Shown here: positions 1-6,154 of the stretch, piece after piece
How positions within the stretch are numbered: position 1 is the stretch's first letter
Layout of the letters: each line of letters starts with the position of its first letter
NCBI GenBank assembly: GCA_030043865.1
Contig: JASHWZ010000110.1
Location: 1-8,331 of the forward strand
Source of the DNA: Thermoplasmata archaeon
GTDB taxonomy: Archaea; Thermoplasmatota; Thermoplasmata; Lutacidiplasmatales; UBA184
Reading direction: 5' to 3'
Length of the DNA: 8,331 nucleotides
Notes under the pieces: generated by a model
The model's input: only the letters and a program-made list of their open reading frames with translations
Databases searched by the model: none
What the model was told of the DNA's origin: nothing
Made by a program: the position numbers and the translations under genes

Positions 1-26
1 CTGCCCCGATGAGCCGTCGCCGTCAC
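1..26 (-). CDS. 5' end of next operon gene, probably transketolase C-terminal subunit (partial)
   Basis: Only the first eight codons plus two bases are visible, reading V/M-T-A-T-A-H-R-G before the window ends. A GTG at 26-24 overlaps the TGA stop of the transketolase N-terminal gene (25-23) as GTGA, and a GGAGG lies 7 nt upstream, so a translationally coupled start is well supported. In archaea and many bacteria with split transketolase, the C-terminal subunit (pyrimidine-binding and C-terminal domains) directly follows the N-terminal one. That identity is inferred from position alone, because the visible residues are too few to recognise. Confidence 0.6.
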
Positions 27-877
27 GGGACCGCCTCCGTGGGCGGGACGCCGAGCTCGAGGAGCGCCCGCTCGGCTTCCTCCCGGGTCGGCACCCGGGC
101 GTGCCAGACGTGGGTGTTCTCCATGAACGAGACGCCTTTGCCCTTCACGGTGTGCGCGACGATCGCGGTCGGCCGGTCGGGAGACGTGCGCGCGTCGGCG
201 AGGGCTCGAAGGATCTCCGGGAGGTCGTGGCCGTCGAGCTCGACCGTCCTCCAGCCGAACGCTCGAAGCTTCTCCACGAGCGGTTCCAGCTCGAGGATCT
301 CCTCGGTCGCGCCGTCGCCCTGGAATCGGTTGCGGTCGACGAGCGCGACCAGGTTCGTGAGGCGGTGGTGGGCGCCCGCGAGGAGCGCCTCCCAGGTCGC
401 CCCGGCCTGGCACTCGCCGTCGCCGAGGACAGCGTAGACCCGCGTGGCCCGGGCGTCGAGGCGAGCATCCAGCGCGAGACCGACCGCCAACCCGAGCCCC
501 TGGCCGAGACCGCCCGCCGACGCGTCGACCCCGGGGAGCCGTCGGCGGTCCGGGTGGCCCTGCAGGCGGCTCCCTAGCACGCGGAACGTGCCGAGCTCCT
601 CGACCGGGAAGAATCCGCGTCGCGCCATCGCCGAGTAGAGCGCGGGGGCCGCATGCGCCTTCGACAGCACGAGCCGGTCGCGGTCGGCGAGGTCCGGCCG
701 GGCCGGGTCGACCCGCATCTCCCGGAACAGGAGCGCCGTGAGCAGCTCGACGACCGACAGGCTACCGCCGGGGTGGCCGCTTCCCGCGCGGAACGTCATT
801 CGGACGACGTCCTGGCGGATCGCCCGCGCGGTCCGCTGGAGGGCGTCCAGCACCTCCGGCGGGACCTCGTCCCCCAT
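23..877 (-). CDS. Transketolase, N-terminal (thiamine-diphosphate-binding) subunit
   Basis: A 284-residue protein equal to the first third of a full transketolase. Family markers in order: GSGHPGG (32-38), SKAHA (72-76, usually SKGHA), QGHPD (106-110), GGLGQG (122-127), the ThDP/metal motif GDGE (152-155) with its distal Asn in DRN (181-183), and KGKGVSFMENTHVWH near 245-259. Transketolase moves two-carbon ketol units between sugar phosphates in the non-oxidative pentose phosphate pathway, in the cytosol. The length matches split archaeal/bacterial N-subunits, which need a C-terminal partner to form the active site; that partner is probably the gene beginning at 26. The ATG at 877 has no clear SD. 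The gene lies 25 nt after the endonuclease IV stop on the same strand, so cotranscription is likely. A different split ThDP synthase is possible but unlikely given the HVWH motif. Confidence 0.93.
   Translation of the reverse strand: MGDEVPPEVLDALQRTARAIRQDVVRMTFRAGSGHPGGSLSVVELLTALLFREMRVDPARPDLADRDRLVLSKAHAAPALYSAMARRGFFPVEELGTFRVLGSRLQGHPDRRRLPGVDASAGGLGQGLGLAVGLALDARLDARATRVYAVLGDGECQAGATWEALLAGAHHRLTNLVALVDRNRFQGDGATEEILELEPLVEKLRAFGWRTVELDGHDLPEILRALADARTSPDRPTAIVAHTVKGKGVSFMENTHVWHARVPTREEAERALLELGVPPTEAVP
34..38 (-). promoter_or_regulatory. Shine-Dalgarno GGAGG for the coupled downstream gene
   Basis: On the minus strand GGAGG sits inside the last codons of the transketolase N-terminal gene, followed by a 7-nt spacer (CGGTCCC) and GTG. 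It is the clearest ribosome-binding site in the window. It decides the GTG start at 26 and fits the archaeal habit of using SD sites for internal operon genes while first genes are leaderless. Confidence 0.7.
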
Positions 878-902
878 GCGTGAGCGTGCGAGGCGGGGCT
901 CG

Positions 903-1823
903 CTATTTGACGGTTGAGGAACGGCGGCGTGTGCCTCGCCGGTCCGCGCTCGTCCCGGCCGCGGCCGGCGCGCCCGGCACCAACGAACGCAGCGTCACAA
1001 GGTCCTCGGCATAGCGCGCGTACCCCGTCTTCGGGTCGAGCGGCGTCTCGAGGTACCCGGGGGTCGTCGACCAGGTCGGGTCGTTGACCACTCGGCGGAA
1101 TCCCTCGAGCCCGATCTCTCCCTTCCCGATGTTCTCATGCCGGTCGAGATGCGAGCCGAGCGCCGCCTTCGCGTCGTTCAGATGGAACGCGCGCACCGTG
1201 CCGAGCCCGACCGTGTCCCGGAGCTTGTCGATGAGCCGGCCGTACCCCTCGTCCGTTCGGAGGTCCCAGCCCGCCGCGAACAAGTGGCAGGTGTCGAGCG
1301 TGACCCCGAGGCGGTCCGGCGCGTCCACGGCCGCGAGGACGGTCGCGAGCTCCTCGAACGTGCTGCCGAGCGTCGTCCCCTGACCGGCCGCGTTCTCGAG
1401 GAGCCAACGGACGGTCCCGCCGGGGCGCTCCGCGAGCGCCCGTCGGAGGCTCTCCGCGATCGTCGCGAGGCCGGCCGGCACGCCGGACCCGACGTGGGCC
1501 CCCGGATGGAAGATCAGCGCGTCCACCCCGAGCAGCTCCGCGCGCGCGACCTCGTCGCGGAACGCCCCGCGCGACCGGGCGAGCGTGTCGGGTTTCGGGC
1601 TCGCGAGGTTCGCGAGGTAGCCGTGGTGCACGGCCGTGGCGCGGACCTTCTCGGCCTGCACCGCCTCCCGGAAGCTCTCCGCCGCGGCCGGCGCGATCGG
1701 GGGGCCACCCCACATCTGCGGGCTCTTCGAGAAGATCTGGAGGGCGTCCCCGTGGATCGCGCGCAGGGCGTGCACGGCCTCCGGGAGGCCCTCGGCGATG
1801 CCGAGGTGCGCGCCGAAGATCAT
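903..1823 (-). CDS. nfo: Endonuclease IV (AP endonuclease, Nfo family)
   Basis: A 306-residue TIM-barrel AP endonuclease that cleaves 5' of abasic sites in base-excision repair and uses three zinc ions. All nine expected zinc ligands can be placed: H66, H106 (FHPGAH), E143 (LENAAGQGT), D177 and H180 (LDTCH), H214 (FHLND), D227 and H229 (DRH) and E259 (LETP). Their spacings match those I recall for E. coli Nfo almost exactly. Other signatures are NLASP (72-76) and ENIGKGEIG (230-238). After the last barrel helix there is a short Ala-rich then basic tail (about 285-306, with RRGTRRR) that I do not recognise from the family. The ATG at 1823 has no SD, and a weak TATA-like element about 27 nt upstream would give a leaderless mRNA. 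The gene follows the 5S rRNA on the same strand and is followed closely by transketolase. Confidence 0.96.
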   Translation of the reverse strand: MIFGAHLGIAEGLPEAVHALRAIHGDALQIFSKSPQMWGGPPIAPAAAESFREAVQAEKVRATAVHHGYLANLASPKPDTLARSRGAFRDEVARAELLGVDALIFHPGAHVGSGVPAGLATIAESLRRALAERPGGTVRWLLENAAGQGTTLGSTFEELATVLAAVDAPDRLGVTLDTCHLFAAGWDLRTDEGYGRLIDKLRDTVGLGTVRAFHLNDAKAALGSHLDRHENIGKGEIGLEGFRRVVNDPTWSTTPGYLETPLDPKTGYARYAEDLVTLRSLVPGAPAAAGTSADRRGTRRRSSTVK

Positions 1824-1845
1824 CCGCGGCCCGACCGTCCGGTGG

Positions 1846-1854
1846 GGCTTAGCC
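1846..1854 (-). promoter_or_regulatory. Possible weak TATA-like element for nfo
   Basis: The palindrome GGCTAAGCC is the only non-GC patch between the 5S rRNA and nfo. Its centre is about 27 nt upstream of the nfo ATG, where the TATA box of a leaderless archaeal transcript should lie. It is a poor match to the archaeal consensus, so nfo may instead be read from the 5S promoter. Confidence 0.2.
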
Positions 1855-1884
1855 TCTCGGGCCGGACCGTCGGACGCCGCGCTC

Positions 1885-1895
1885 GGGGAAGAGGA
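1885..1895 (-). terminator. Pyrimidine tract after 5S rRNA, possible terminator
   Basis: Directly after the closing GTCAGCC of the 5S rRNA the minus strand reads TCCTCTTCCCC. Archaeal termination often uses T-rich runs. This one has only four T residues, so it may be partial termination or merely a processing spacer. Confidence 0.25.
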
Positions 1896-2018
1896 GGCTG
1901 ACAGCTTTCCGCGTTTCCCGTAGGCTCGCGCACTTCAGTACCGCGCGGAACGCCAGCGGGCTTAACTGCCGGGTTCGGAATGGGACCGGGTGTTTCCCCG
2001 CCGCTTTGGCCGTCAGCC
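1896..2018 (-). rRNA. rrf: 5S ribosomal RNA, free-standing
   Basis: The minus strand carries a complete 5S rRNA of about 123 nt. The ends pair perfectly as helix I: GGCTGAC at the 5' end (2018-2012) with GTCAGCC at the 3' end (1902-1896). Between them are the universal CCCATTCCGAACCCGG segment with GTTAAGCC after it, GGGGAAACACC before it, a helix II pairing GCGGCGGG with CCCGCTGGC (one bulge), and a long 3'-domain stem pairing TTCCGCG with CGCGGAA. This arrangement resembles Thermoplasma-type archaeal 5S. No 16S, 23S or tRNA gene is adjacent, and a TATA box lies 26 nt upstream of the 5' end, so this is an autonomous transcription unit. The ends could be off by one to three nucleotides. Confidence 0.95.
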
Positions 2019-2040
2019 GAGCGATGCGACCGACGCCGGG

Positions 2041-2047
2041 TATTTAA
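2041..2047 (-). promoter_or_regulatory. TATA box of the 5S rRNA gene
   Basis: The minus strand reads AAGGTTAAATACCC; the TTAAATA is centred at 2044, exactly 26 nt from the predicted 5' end of 5S rRNA (2018), the canonical archaeal TATA-to-start distance. It is the strongest AT-rich element in the window. Read on the plus strand it is TATTTAA, which could also serve the divergent aminopeptidase, but the start there would be about 75 nt before its ATG. Confidence 0.8.
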
Positions 2048-2092
2048 CCTTGCCACGGAACGACCGGGCGCCCGCTCCCCGACCGGCCGGCC

Positions 2093-2099
2093 AAAGTTA
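2093..2099 (+). promoter_or_regulatory. Possible TATA-like element for the aminopeptidase gene
   Basis: AAAGTTA in an otherwise GC-rich stretch would place transcription start near 2122, about 26 nt before the ATG at 2148. The short leader contains GGTG (2139-2142), a partial match to the archaeal SD. The match to a TATA consensus is weak; the stronger box at 2041-2047 is the alternative. Confidence 0.3.
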
Positions 2100-2147
2100 C
2101 ATCCGACAGCATGCGTGCCCCCTCGGCGCGAGCCGGCCGGTGCGACC

Positions 2148-4577
2148 ATGGAGGCGGGCGATCCCCCGAACATCCCGGAGTACCGGCTCCTCCTCGACGT
2201 CGATTTCGCACGGCTGAACTGGACGGGGTCGGTCAGCTTCGACCCGCCCGAAGGGACGCGCGGCTTCGCGCTCGACTCCGACGGTCTCGAGATCCGCCGC
2301 GTCACGATCGCGGGCCGCCCCGCCGCGTTCCGGGTCGACGCGGCGGCCCACCGGCTCGAGCTGCCCGAGGTCGTCCCGGGGACCGTCACGGTCGAGTTCG
2401 CCGGCGCCGTGGACGCGACGTCGCTGGTCGGTCTCTACCGCTCGCGCCAGGGATCGGGGTATCTCCTCACGACCCAGTGCGAGCCGAACGGCACGCAGCG
2501 GATCTTTCCGTGCCTCGACCGTCCGGACCGCAAGAGCCGGGTCGCCCTCACCGTCCGCACCGCCTCCGACCTCGACGTCGTGTCGAACATGCTCGAGGAA
2601 TCCGCCGGCGAGGCGGAGGACCACCGGGTCTGGCGGTTCCCCCCGACCCCCCGCATGCCGCCGTACCTGTTCTTCCTCGCGGTCGGCCGCTTCGACCGGG
2701 TGGAGGACGCGACCGACCGGATCCGCTTCCGGGTGTTCGCGCCCCCGGGCCAGGGCCCCGCGGCCCGGTTCGCGCTCGAGTCCGCGGCCCGGATCCTCCG
2801 GGCGTACGAGGAGTACTACGGGATCCCGTACCCCCTCCCGAAGCTCGACCTGGTCGCGGTCGCCGAGGCGTCGTTCGGTGCGATGGAGAACTGGGGCGCG
2901 ATCTCGTTCCGCGAGGACCGGCTGCTCGTCGGCGACGGGTCGTCCTCCCACGTGCGACGCGAGGTCTTCGAGACGATCTCGCACGAGGTCGCCCACATGT
3001 GGGTCGGCAACCTGGTCACGCCCACCGACTGGACCGATATCTGGCTCAACGAGAGCCTCGCGTCGTTCCTCGAGACGAAGATCGCCGACCGCGTCGACCC
3101 GTCGCTCCACGGGACCGCCGACTTCTTCCTGCGGACCGCCGGGGCGTTCGCCGCGTTCGAGGGCGATTCGCTCGACGCGACCCATCCGGTCCGCGCGCCC
3201 GTCGCGGGCCGGGACGAGGTGGCGCAGATCTTCGACGAGATCAGCTACGGGAAGGGCTCGAGCGTCCTCGCGATGCTCGAGGCGTACCTCGGGGAGGAGG
3301 CGTTCCGCCGCGGGCTCCGGGAGTACCTCGCGCGGTTCCAGTACGCCAACGCCACCACCGCCGACCTGTGGCAGTCGCTGAGCCGCGTGACCGGCGAGCG
3401 CGTCGGCCCGCTGATGGACCCGTGGCTCGACCGCCCCGGCCTGCCGTCGATCTCTGCGCGGGTCACCGACCAGGGCGTCGAGGTCGCCCAGCAGCGGTTC
3501 TCCTACCACGGGGCGAGCGACTCGCGCCCGTGGCCGATCCCGATGGTGATCGACGTCGACGGGCGGCGGGAGCCGCTCCGGTTCGACACGGCGCGTCGGA
3601 CGCTCCCCGCGTCGCCGGGGTCGACCGTGCACCTCAACCCGGGGGCGGTCGGCTTCTACCGGGTCCTCTACGACCGGACGCTCCGGGACCGGCTCCTGAA
3701 GGCGCTCCCCGAGCGGCCGGCGGAGGACCGGTGGACGTTCCTCGCCGACCTCTGGGCGTACCTCCTCGCCGGCGAGGTCGACTGGGGCTCGTTCTCCCGA
3801 GCGGTCCGGACGCTCGGACTCACCGGCGACCGCCTGGTCGCGGAGCTCCTGAGCCGCACGCTCGGGCCCCTCGCGATCTTCTTCCCCGACTCCGCGCCGG
3901 TCCAGGACCTCGCCCGGTGGTTCTTCCACGCGCAGTTCGGTCGGCTCGGCACCGAGCGACGGCCGGGCGATTCGACCTCCGACGGCGTCCTCCGCGAGCG
4001 GATCTCGTTCGGGTGGGTCCGCATCGACCCCGGGTTCGCGCGGCAGCTCTCGGAGCTATTCGGGAACTGGAGCCGGGTCCAACCCGACGTCCGCCCCGCG
4101 GTCGCGGTCGCCCGCGCCCGCACCGACGGGGCGTCGGGCTACCGCGAGCTCCGACGCGCGCTGCGACCGGACCTTCCCGAGGAGGAGCGCACGACCCTCG
4201 AGGTCGCGCTCGCCTGGACGACCGAGGCCGCGCTGGTGCGGGAGCTGCTCGACCGAGCGGTGTCGGGCGAGGTCAACCGGGGGACCGTGCCCGAGGTCCT
4301 CCGCAACGTCGCCGCGAACCCGGCCGGTCGTCCGGTCCTCTGGCCGTGGCTCGTCGCGGAGCTGCCCCGGCTCGACGAGTTGTTCCGGGGCTCGGGCCTG
4401 CTCTCCCGGACGCTCGAGATCACGCTCCCGGTGCTCGGGCTCGGCCGGGGCGACGAGCTCCGCAGCTACTTCGCGTCGCACCCGTACGCCGAGGCGGTGC
4501 GGGGGATCTCGAAAGGGCTCGAACGCCTCTCGGTCCTCGAGCGGGTCGCCCCGACGTTCGCCGCGCTCCGCGATTAG
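2148..4577 (+). CDS. M1-family zinc aminopeptidase (tricorn-interacting-factor F2/F3-like)
   Basis: An 809-residue gluzincin that removes N-terminal residues from peptides in the cytosol, probably finishing products of proteasome or tricorn. The exopeptidase motif GAMEN is at 244-248, the zinc site HEVAH at 279-283 with the third ligand E302 in NES (19 residues after H283), and the catalytic Tyr at 367 in ISYGKG. An N-terminal beta domain carries the TTQCEPNGTQRIFPC segment (108-122), followed by LDRPD where many relatives have a DEP motif. The C-terminal half (from about 520) is a helical domain as in F2/F3 and ERAP-type enzymes, and the length is close to Thermoplasma F2/F3. I chose ATG 2148 because the longer frame from 1980 would run through the 5S rRNA gene and its promoter, and homology begins near residue 10 (PEYRLLLDVDF). 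The stop overlaps that of the convergent thioesterase. Confidence 0.95.
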   Translation: MEAGDPPNIPEYRLLLDVDFARLNWTGSVSFDPPEGTRGFALDSDGLEIRRVTIAGRPAAFRVDAAAHRLELPEVVPGTVTVEFAGAVDATSLVGLYRSRQGSGYLLTTQCEPNGTQRIFPCLDRPDRKSRVALTVRTASDLDVVSNMLEESAGEAEDHRVWRFPPTPRMPPYLFFLAVGRFDRVEDATDRIRFRVFAPPGQGPAARFALESAARILRAYEEYYGIPYPLPKLDLVAVAEASFGAMENWGAISFREDRLLVGDGSSSHVRREVFETISHEVAHMWVGNLVTPTDWTDIWLNESLASFLETKIADRVDPSLHGTADFFLRTAGAFAAFEGDSLDATHPVRAPVAGRDEVAQIFDEISYGKGSSVLAMLEAYLGEEAFRRGLREYLARFQYANATTADLWQSLSRVTGERVGPLMDPWLDRPGLPSISARVTDQGVEVAQQRFSYHGASDSRPWPIPMVIDVDGRREPLRFDTARRTLPASPGSTVHLNPGAVGFYRVLYDRTLRDRLLKALPERPAEDRWTFLADLWAYLLAGEVDWGSFSRAVRTLGLTGDRLVAELLSRTLGPLAIFFPDSAPVQDLARWFFHAQFGRLGTERRPGDSTSDGVLRERISFGWVRIDPGFARQLSELFGNWSRVQPDVRPAVAVARARTDGASGYRELRRALRPDLPEEERTTLEVALAWTTEAALVRELLDRAVSGEVNRGTVPEVLRNVAANPAGRPVLWPWLVAELPRLDELFRGSGLLSRTLEITLPVLGLGRGDELRSYFASHPYAEAVRGISKGLERLSVLERVAPTFAALRD

Positions 4578-5065
4578 GGGGCGGTGCGCCGGGTCGCCGG
4601 CGGCGGGGAGCGGTCCTCCTCGGACCAGATGTACCACGTCCCGCGGGCCTGGCTGAACCGGCGGCCGTCCGCCCCGGTGAGATTGCCTTCGGAGAACGCG
4701 ATGTGGCGCCCGCGTCGGAGCACCTCGCCGCGCGCGGTGAGCGTCTCCCCCTCCCGCGCGGCCCGCAGGAACTCGATGTAGAGCGACGTCGTCGCGGTCG
4801 TTTCCGTCTCGCGGAGCATCGAGACGACCGCCGCCCCCATCGCCGTGTCGAGGATGGTGGCGTAGACGCCGCCGTGCACGACGCCGTTGATGTTCAGGTG
4901 CCGCGTCTCGACCTGGCCGGTGACGGTCACGAACCCGTGCCCGCTCCGCGCCGCGTCGACGACGAAGCCGACCTCGGTGTGGAACCCGCCGCGCCGGGCC
5001 GCCGCGAGCAGGTCGGGGAGCGGTCGGATCGGGCGAGGCTCCGGAGCCGACTCGTCGGGAGGCAC
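4574..5065 (-). CDS. PaaI-family hotdog-fold acyl-CoA thioesterase
   Basis: A 163-residue single-domain hotdog protein that should hydrolyse an acyl- or aryl-CoA thioester. The family signature HLNINGVVHGG (56-66) is followed by the usual acidic catalytic position D73 in LDTAMG (72-77), and TTSLYIEFLRAA (92-103) forms the central strand. There is a 20-residue Pro-rich N-terminus and a Pro/Arg-rich tail. No ATG exists before the domain in this frame except one almost 1 kb upstream, antisense to the decarboxylase gene. The GTG at 5065 is chosen because it lies about 29 nt from the AT-rich promoter centre, giving a near-leaderless mRNA. The last 4 nt overlap the aminopeptidase stop. Substrate is unknown; PaaI proper acts on hydroxylated phenylacetyl-CoA, but many relatives are generalist proofreading enzymes. 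Confidence 0.9.
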   Translation of the reverse strand: MPPDESAPEPRPIRPLPDLLAAARRGGFHTEVGFVVDAARSGHGFVTVTGQVETRHLNINGVVHGGVYATILDTAMGAAVVSMLRETETTATTSLYIEFLRAAREGETLTARGEVLRRGRHIAFSEGNLTGADGRRFSQARGTWYIWSEEDRSPPPATRRTAP

Positions 5066-5089
5066 CGGGCCGGGGAGCGGGACCGCGCG

Positions 5090-5099
5090 GATAAGTACT
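5090..5099. promoter_or_regulatory. Shared bidirectional promoter (GATAAGTACT)
   Basis: The 60-nt gap between two divergent genes contains a single AT-rich element including the palindrome AGTACT. From its centre (5094-5096) it is about 30 nt to the decarboxylase ATG (5126) and about 30 nt to the thioesterase GTG (5065). With the archaeal TATA-to-start distance of about 26 nt, both mRNAs would start within a few nucleotides of their start codons. Neither gene has an SD. One element probably serves both directions; whether both use it at once cannot be told from sequence. Confidence 0.6.
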
Positions 5100-5125
5100 G
5101 CGCGCGGTCGTTCGACCGCGTCCCG

Positions 5126-6154
5126 ATGGCGTCCCGGCCGCGCCCGACCGTCACGTACGATGCGCCGCCGAACATCGCGCTCGTGAAGTACTGGGGCGTT
5201 CGGGACGAGGAGCTCCGCCTCCCGTACAACTCGTCGTTCTCTGTCACCCTGGACCGACTGCGCTCGCGGACCGCCGTCCGGTTCGACCCGGAGCTCCGGG
5301 AGGACGAGGTCGAGCTGAACGGAACGGCCGCGGTCGGCGGGCCCCGGGACGGGGTCGTCCGGTTCCTCGACCGGGTCCGCGAGCTCGCGGGTACCTCGGA
5401 CCACGCGTCCGTCCGGTCGGAGAACAACTTCCCGACCGCGAGCGGCCTCGCCTCGAGCGCGAGCGGGTTCGCCGCGCTCGCGGGGGCGGCGACCCGCGCC
5501 GCCGGTCTGGCGCTCTCCGACCGGGACCTCTCCCGCCTTGCACGCCGGGGCTCGGGCAGTGCGAGCCGATCGGTGTTCGGCGGGTTCGTCGAGTGGCGGG
5601 CGGGGGTGCGCCCGGACGGGTTCGACTCCTACGCCCGCTCGGTGTACCCGGCGCGTCATTGGCCGTCGCTGGTCGACCTCGTGCTCCTCGTGCGGGGGGC
5701 GCCAGTGAAGGAGGTCCGGTCGAACGACGCGATGCAGGCGACCGTCCGGACGAGCCCCGACTACCGCGCGCGCCTCGCCGAGGTCCCCCGGCGCCTGCGG
5801 GCGATCCGGGCGGCGGTCGGCGCGCGTCGCGCGGACCGGCTGTTCTCGCTCGTGATGGAGGAGTGCGATTCGTTCCGGCTGGTCTGCGAGACGACGGTCC
5901 CCTCGCTGGACTACCTGACCGCCACGTCGCGGGCGATCCTCGCCGAGGTGCGCGAGCTGAACCGCGCGGCCGGTCGCACCCTCGCCGGATACACCCACGA
6001 CGCGGGCGCTCACGTCCACGTGTTCACGCTCGCGCGCGACCTCGCCGCGGTCCGGCGCCGGCTCGCCGGCATCGAGGGCGTCGAGCGCACGCTCGTCGTG
6101 CGTCCCGGTCCCGGCGGTCGGTTCGTGCGCGCGACGAGCGGGCGCGCGTCCTAG
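5126..6154 (+). CDS. mvaD: Diphosphomevalonate decarboxylase family protein (GHMP fold)
   Basis: A 342-residue GHMP-superfamily enzyme of the mevalonate pathway, which makes isopentenyl diphosphate for archaeal lipids. Family motifs: APPNIALVKYWG (13-24), NSSFSVTLD (35-43), SENNFPTASGLASSASG (98-114, the phosphate loop), GSGSASRSVFGG (142-153), MQATVRTSP (203-211) and YTHDAG (289-294). The triad known for decarboxylation is intact: K21, R148 and D292. This argues against mevalonate 3-kinase, the Thermoplasma paralogue that has lost triad residues. Differences from yeast/bacterial enzymes: V25 replaces the Lys of KYWGK, and DAGAHVHV replaces DAGPNAVL. Mevalonate-5-phosphate decarboxylase or mevalonate-3,5-bisphosphate decarboxylase are therefore live alternatives. 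Start: ATG 5126, about 32 nt after a TATA-like element, leaderless. The stop overlaps that of the convergent di-iron gene. Confidence 0.9.
   Translation: MASRPRPTVTYDAPPNIALVKYWGVRDEELRLPYNSSFSVTLDRLRSRTAVRFDPELREDEVELNGTAAVGGPRDGVVRFLDRVRELAGTSDHASVRSENNFPTASGLASSASGFAALAGAATRAAGLALSDRDLSRLARRGSGSASRSVFGGFVEWRAGVRPDGFDSYARSVYPARHWPSLVDLVLLVRGAPVKEVRSNDAMQATVRTSPDYRARLAEVPRRLRAIRAAVGARRADRLFSLVMEECDSFRLVCETTVPSLDYLTATSRAILAEVRELNRAAGRTLAGYTHDAGAHVHVFTLARDLAAVRRRLAGIEGVERTLVVRPGPGGRFVRATSGRAS

Noticed and set aside
1980..2147. Extended N-terminus of the aminopeptidase from ATG 1980
   Set aside because: This stretch contains the 5' part of the 5S rRNA gene (to 2018) and its TATA box on the opposite strand, and the encoded 56 residues show no family similarity. 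ATG 2148 fits the homology start.
2097..3929. 610-residue minus-strand frame inside the aminopeptidase gene
   Set aside because: Its composition is almost entirely R, E, V, P, D and G, typical of the antisense shadow of a GC-rich gene. There is no motif and no promoter.
2111..5125. A plus-strand frame open from 2111 continuous with the decarboxylase
   Set aside because: It runs out of frame through the aminopeptidase and antisense to the thioesterase, with Arg/Pro-rich low-complexity translation. It is a lack-of-stops artefact of high GC; the decarboxylase homology starts at 5126 behind a promoter.
5066..6019. Minus-strand extension of the thioesterase frame antisense to the decarboxylase
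   Set aside because: The extra 318 codons are Arg/Pro/Gly-rich without recognisable domains, and they cross a clear promoter. GTG 5065 gives a normal-size hotdog protein.
5126..6154. Mevalonate 3-kinase assignment
   Set aside because: The kinase paralogues known from Thermoplasma have lost parts of the Lys/Asp pair needed for decarboxylation, whereas K21, R148 and D292 are all present here.
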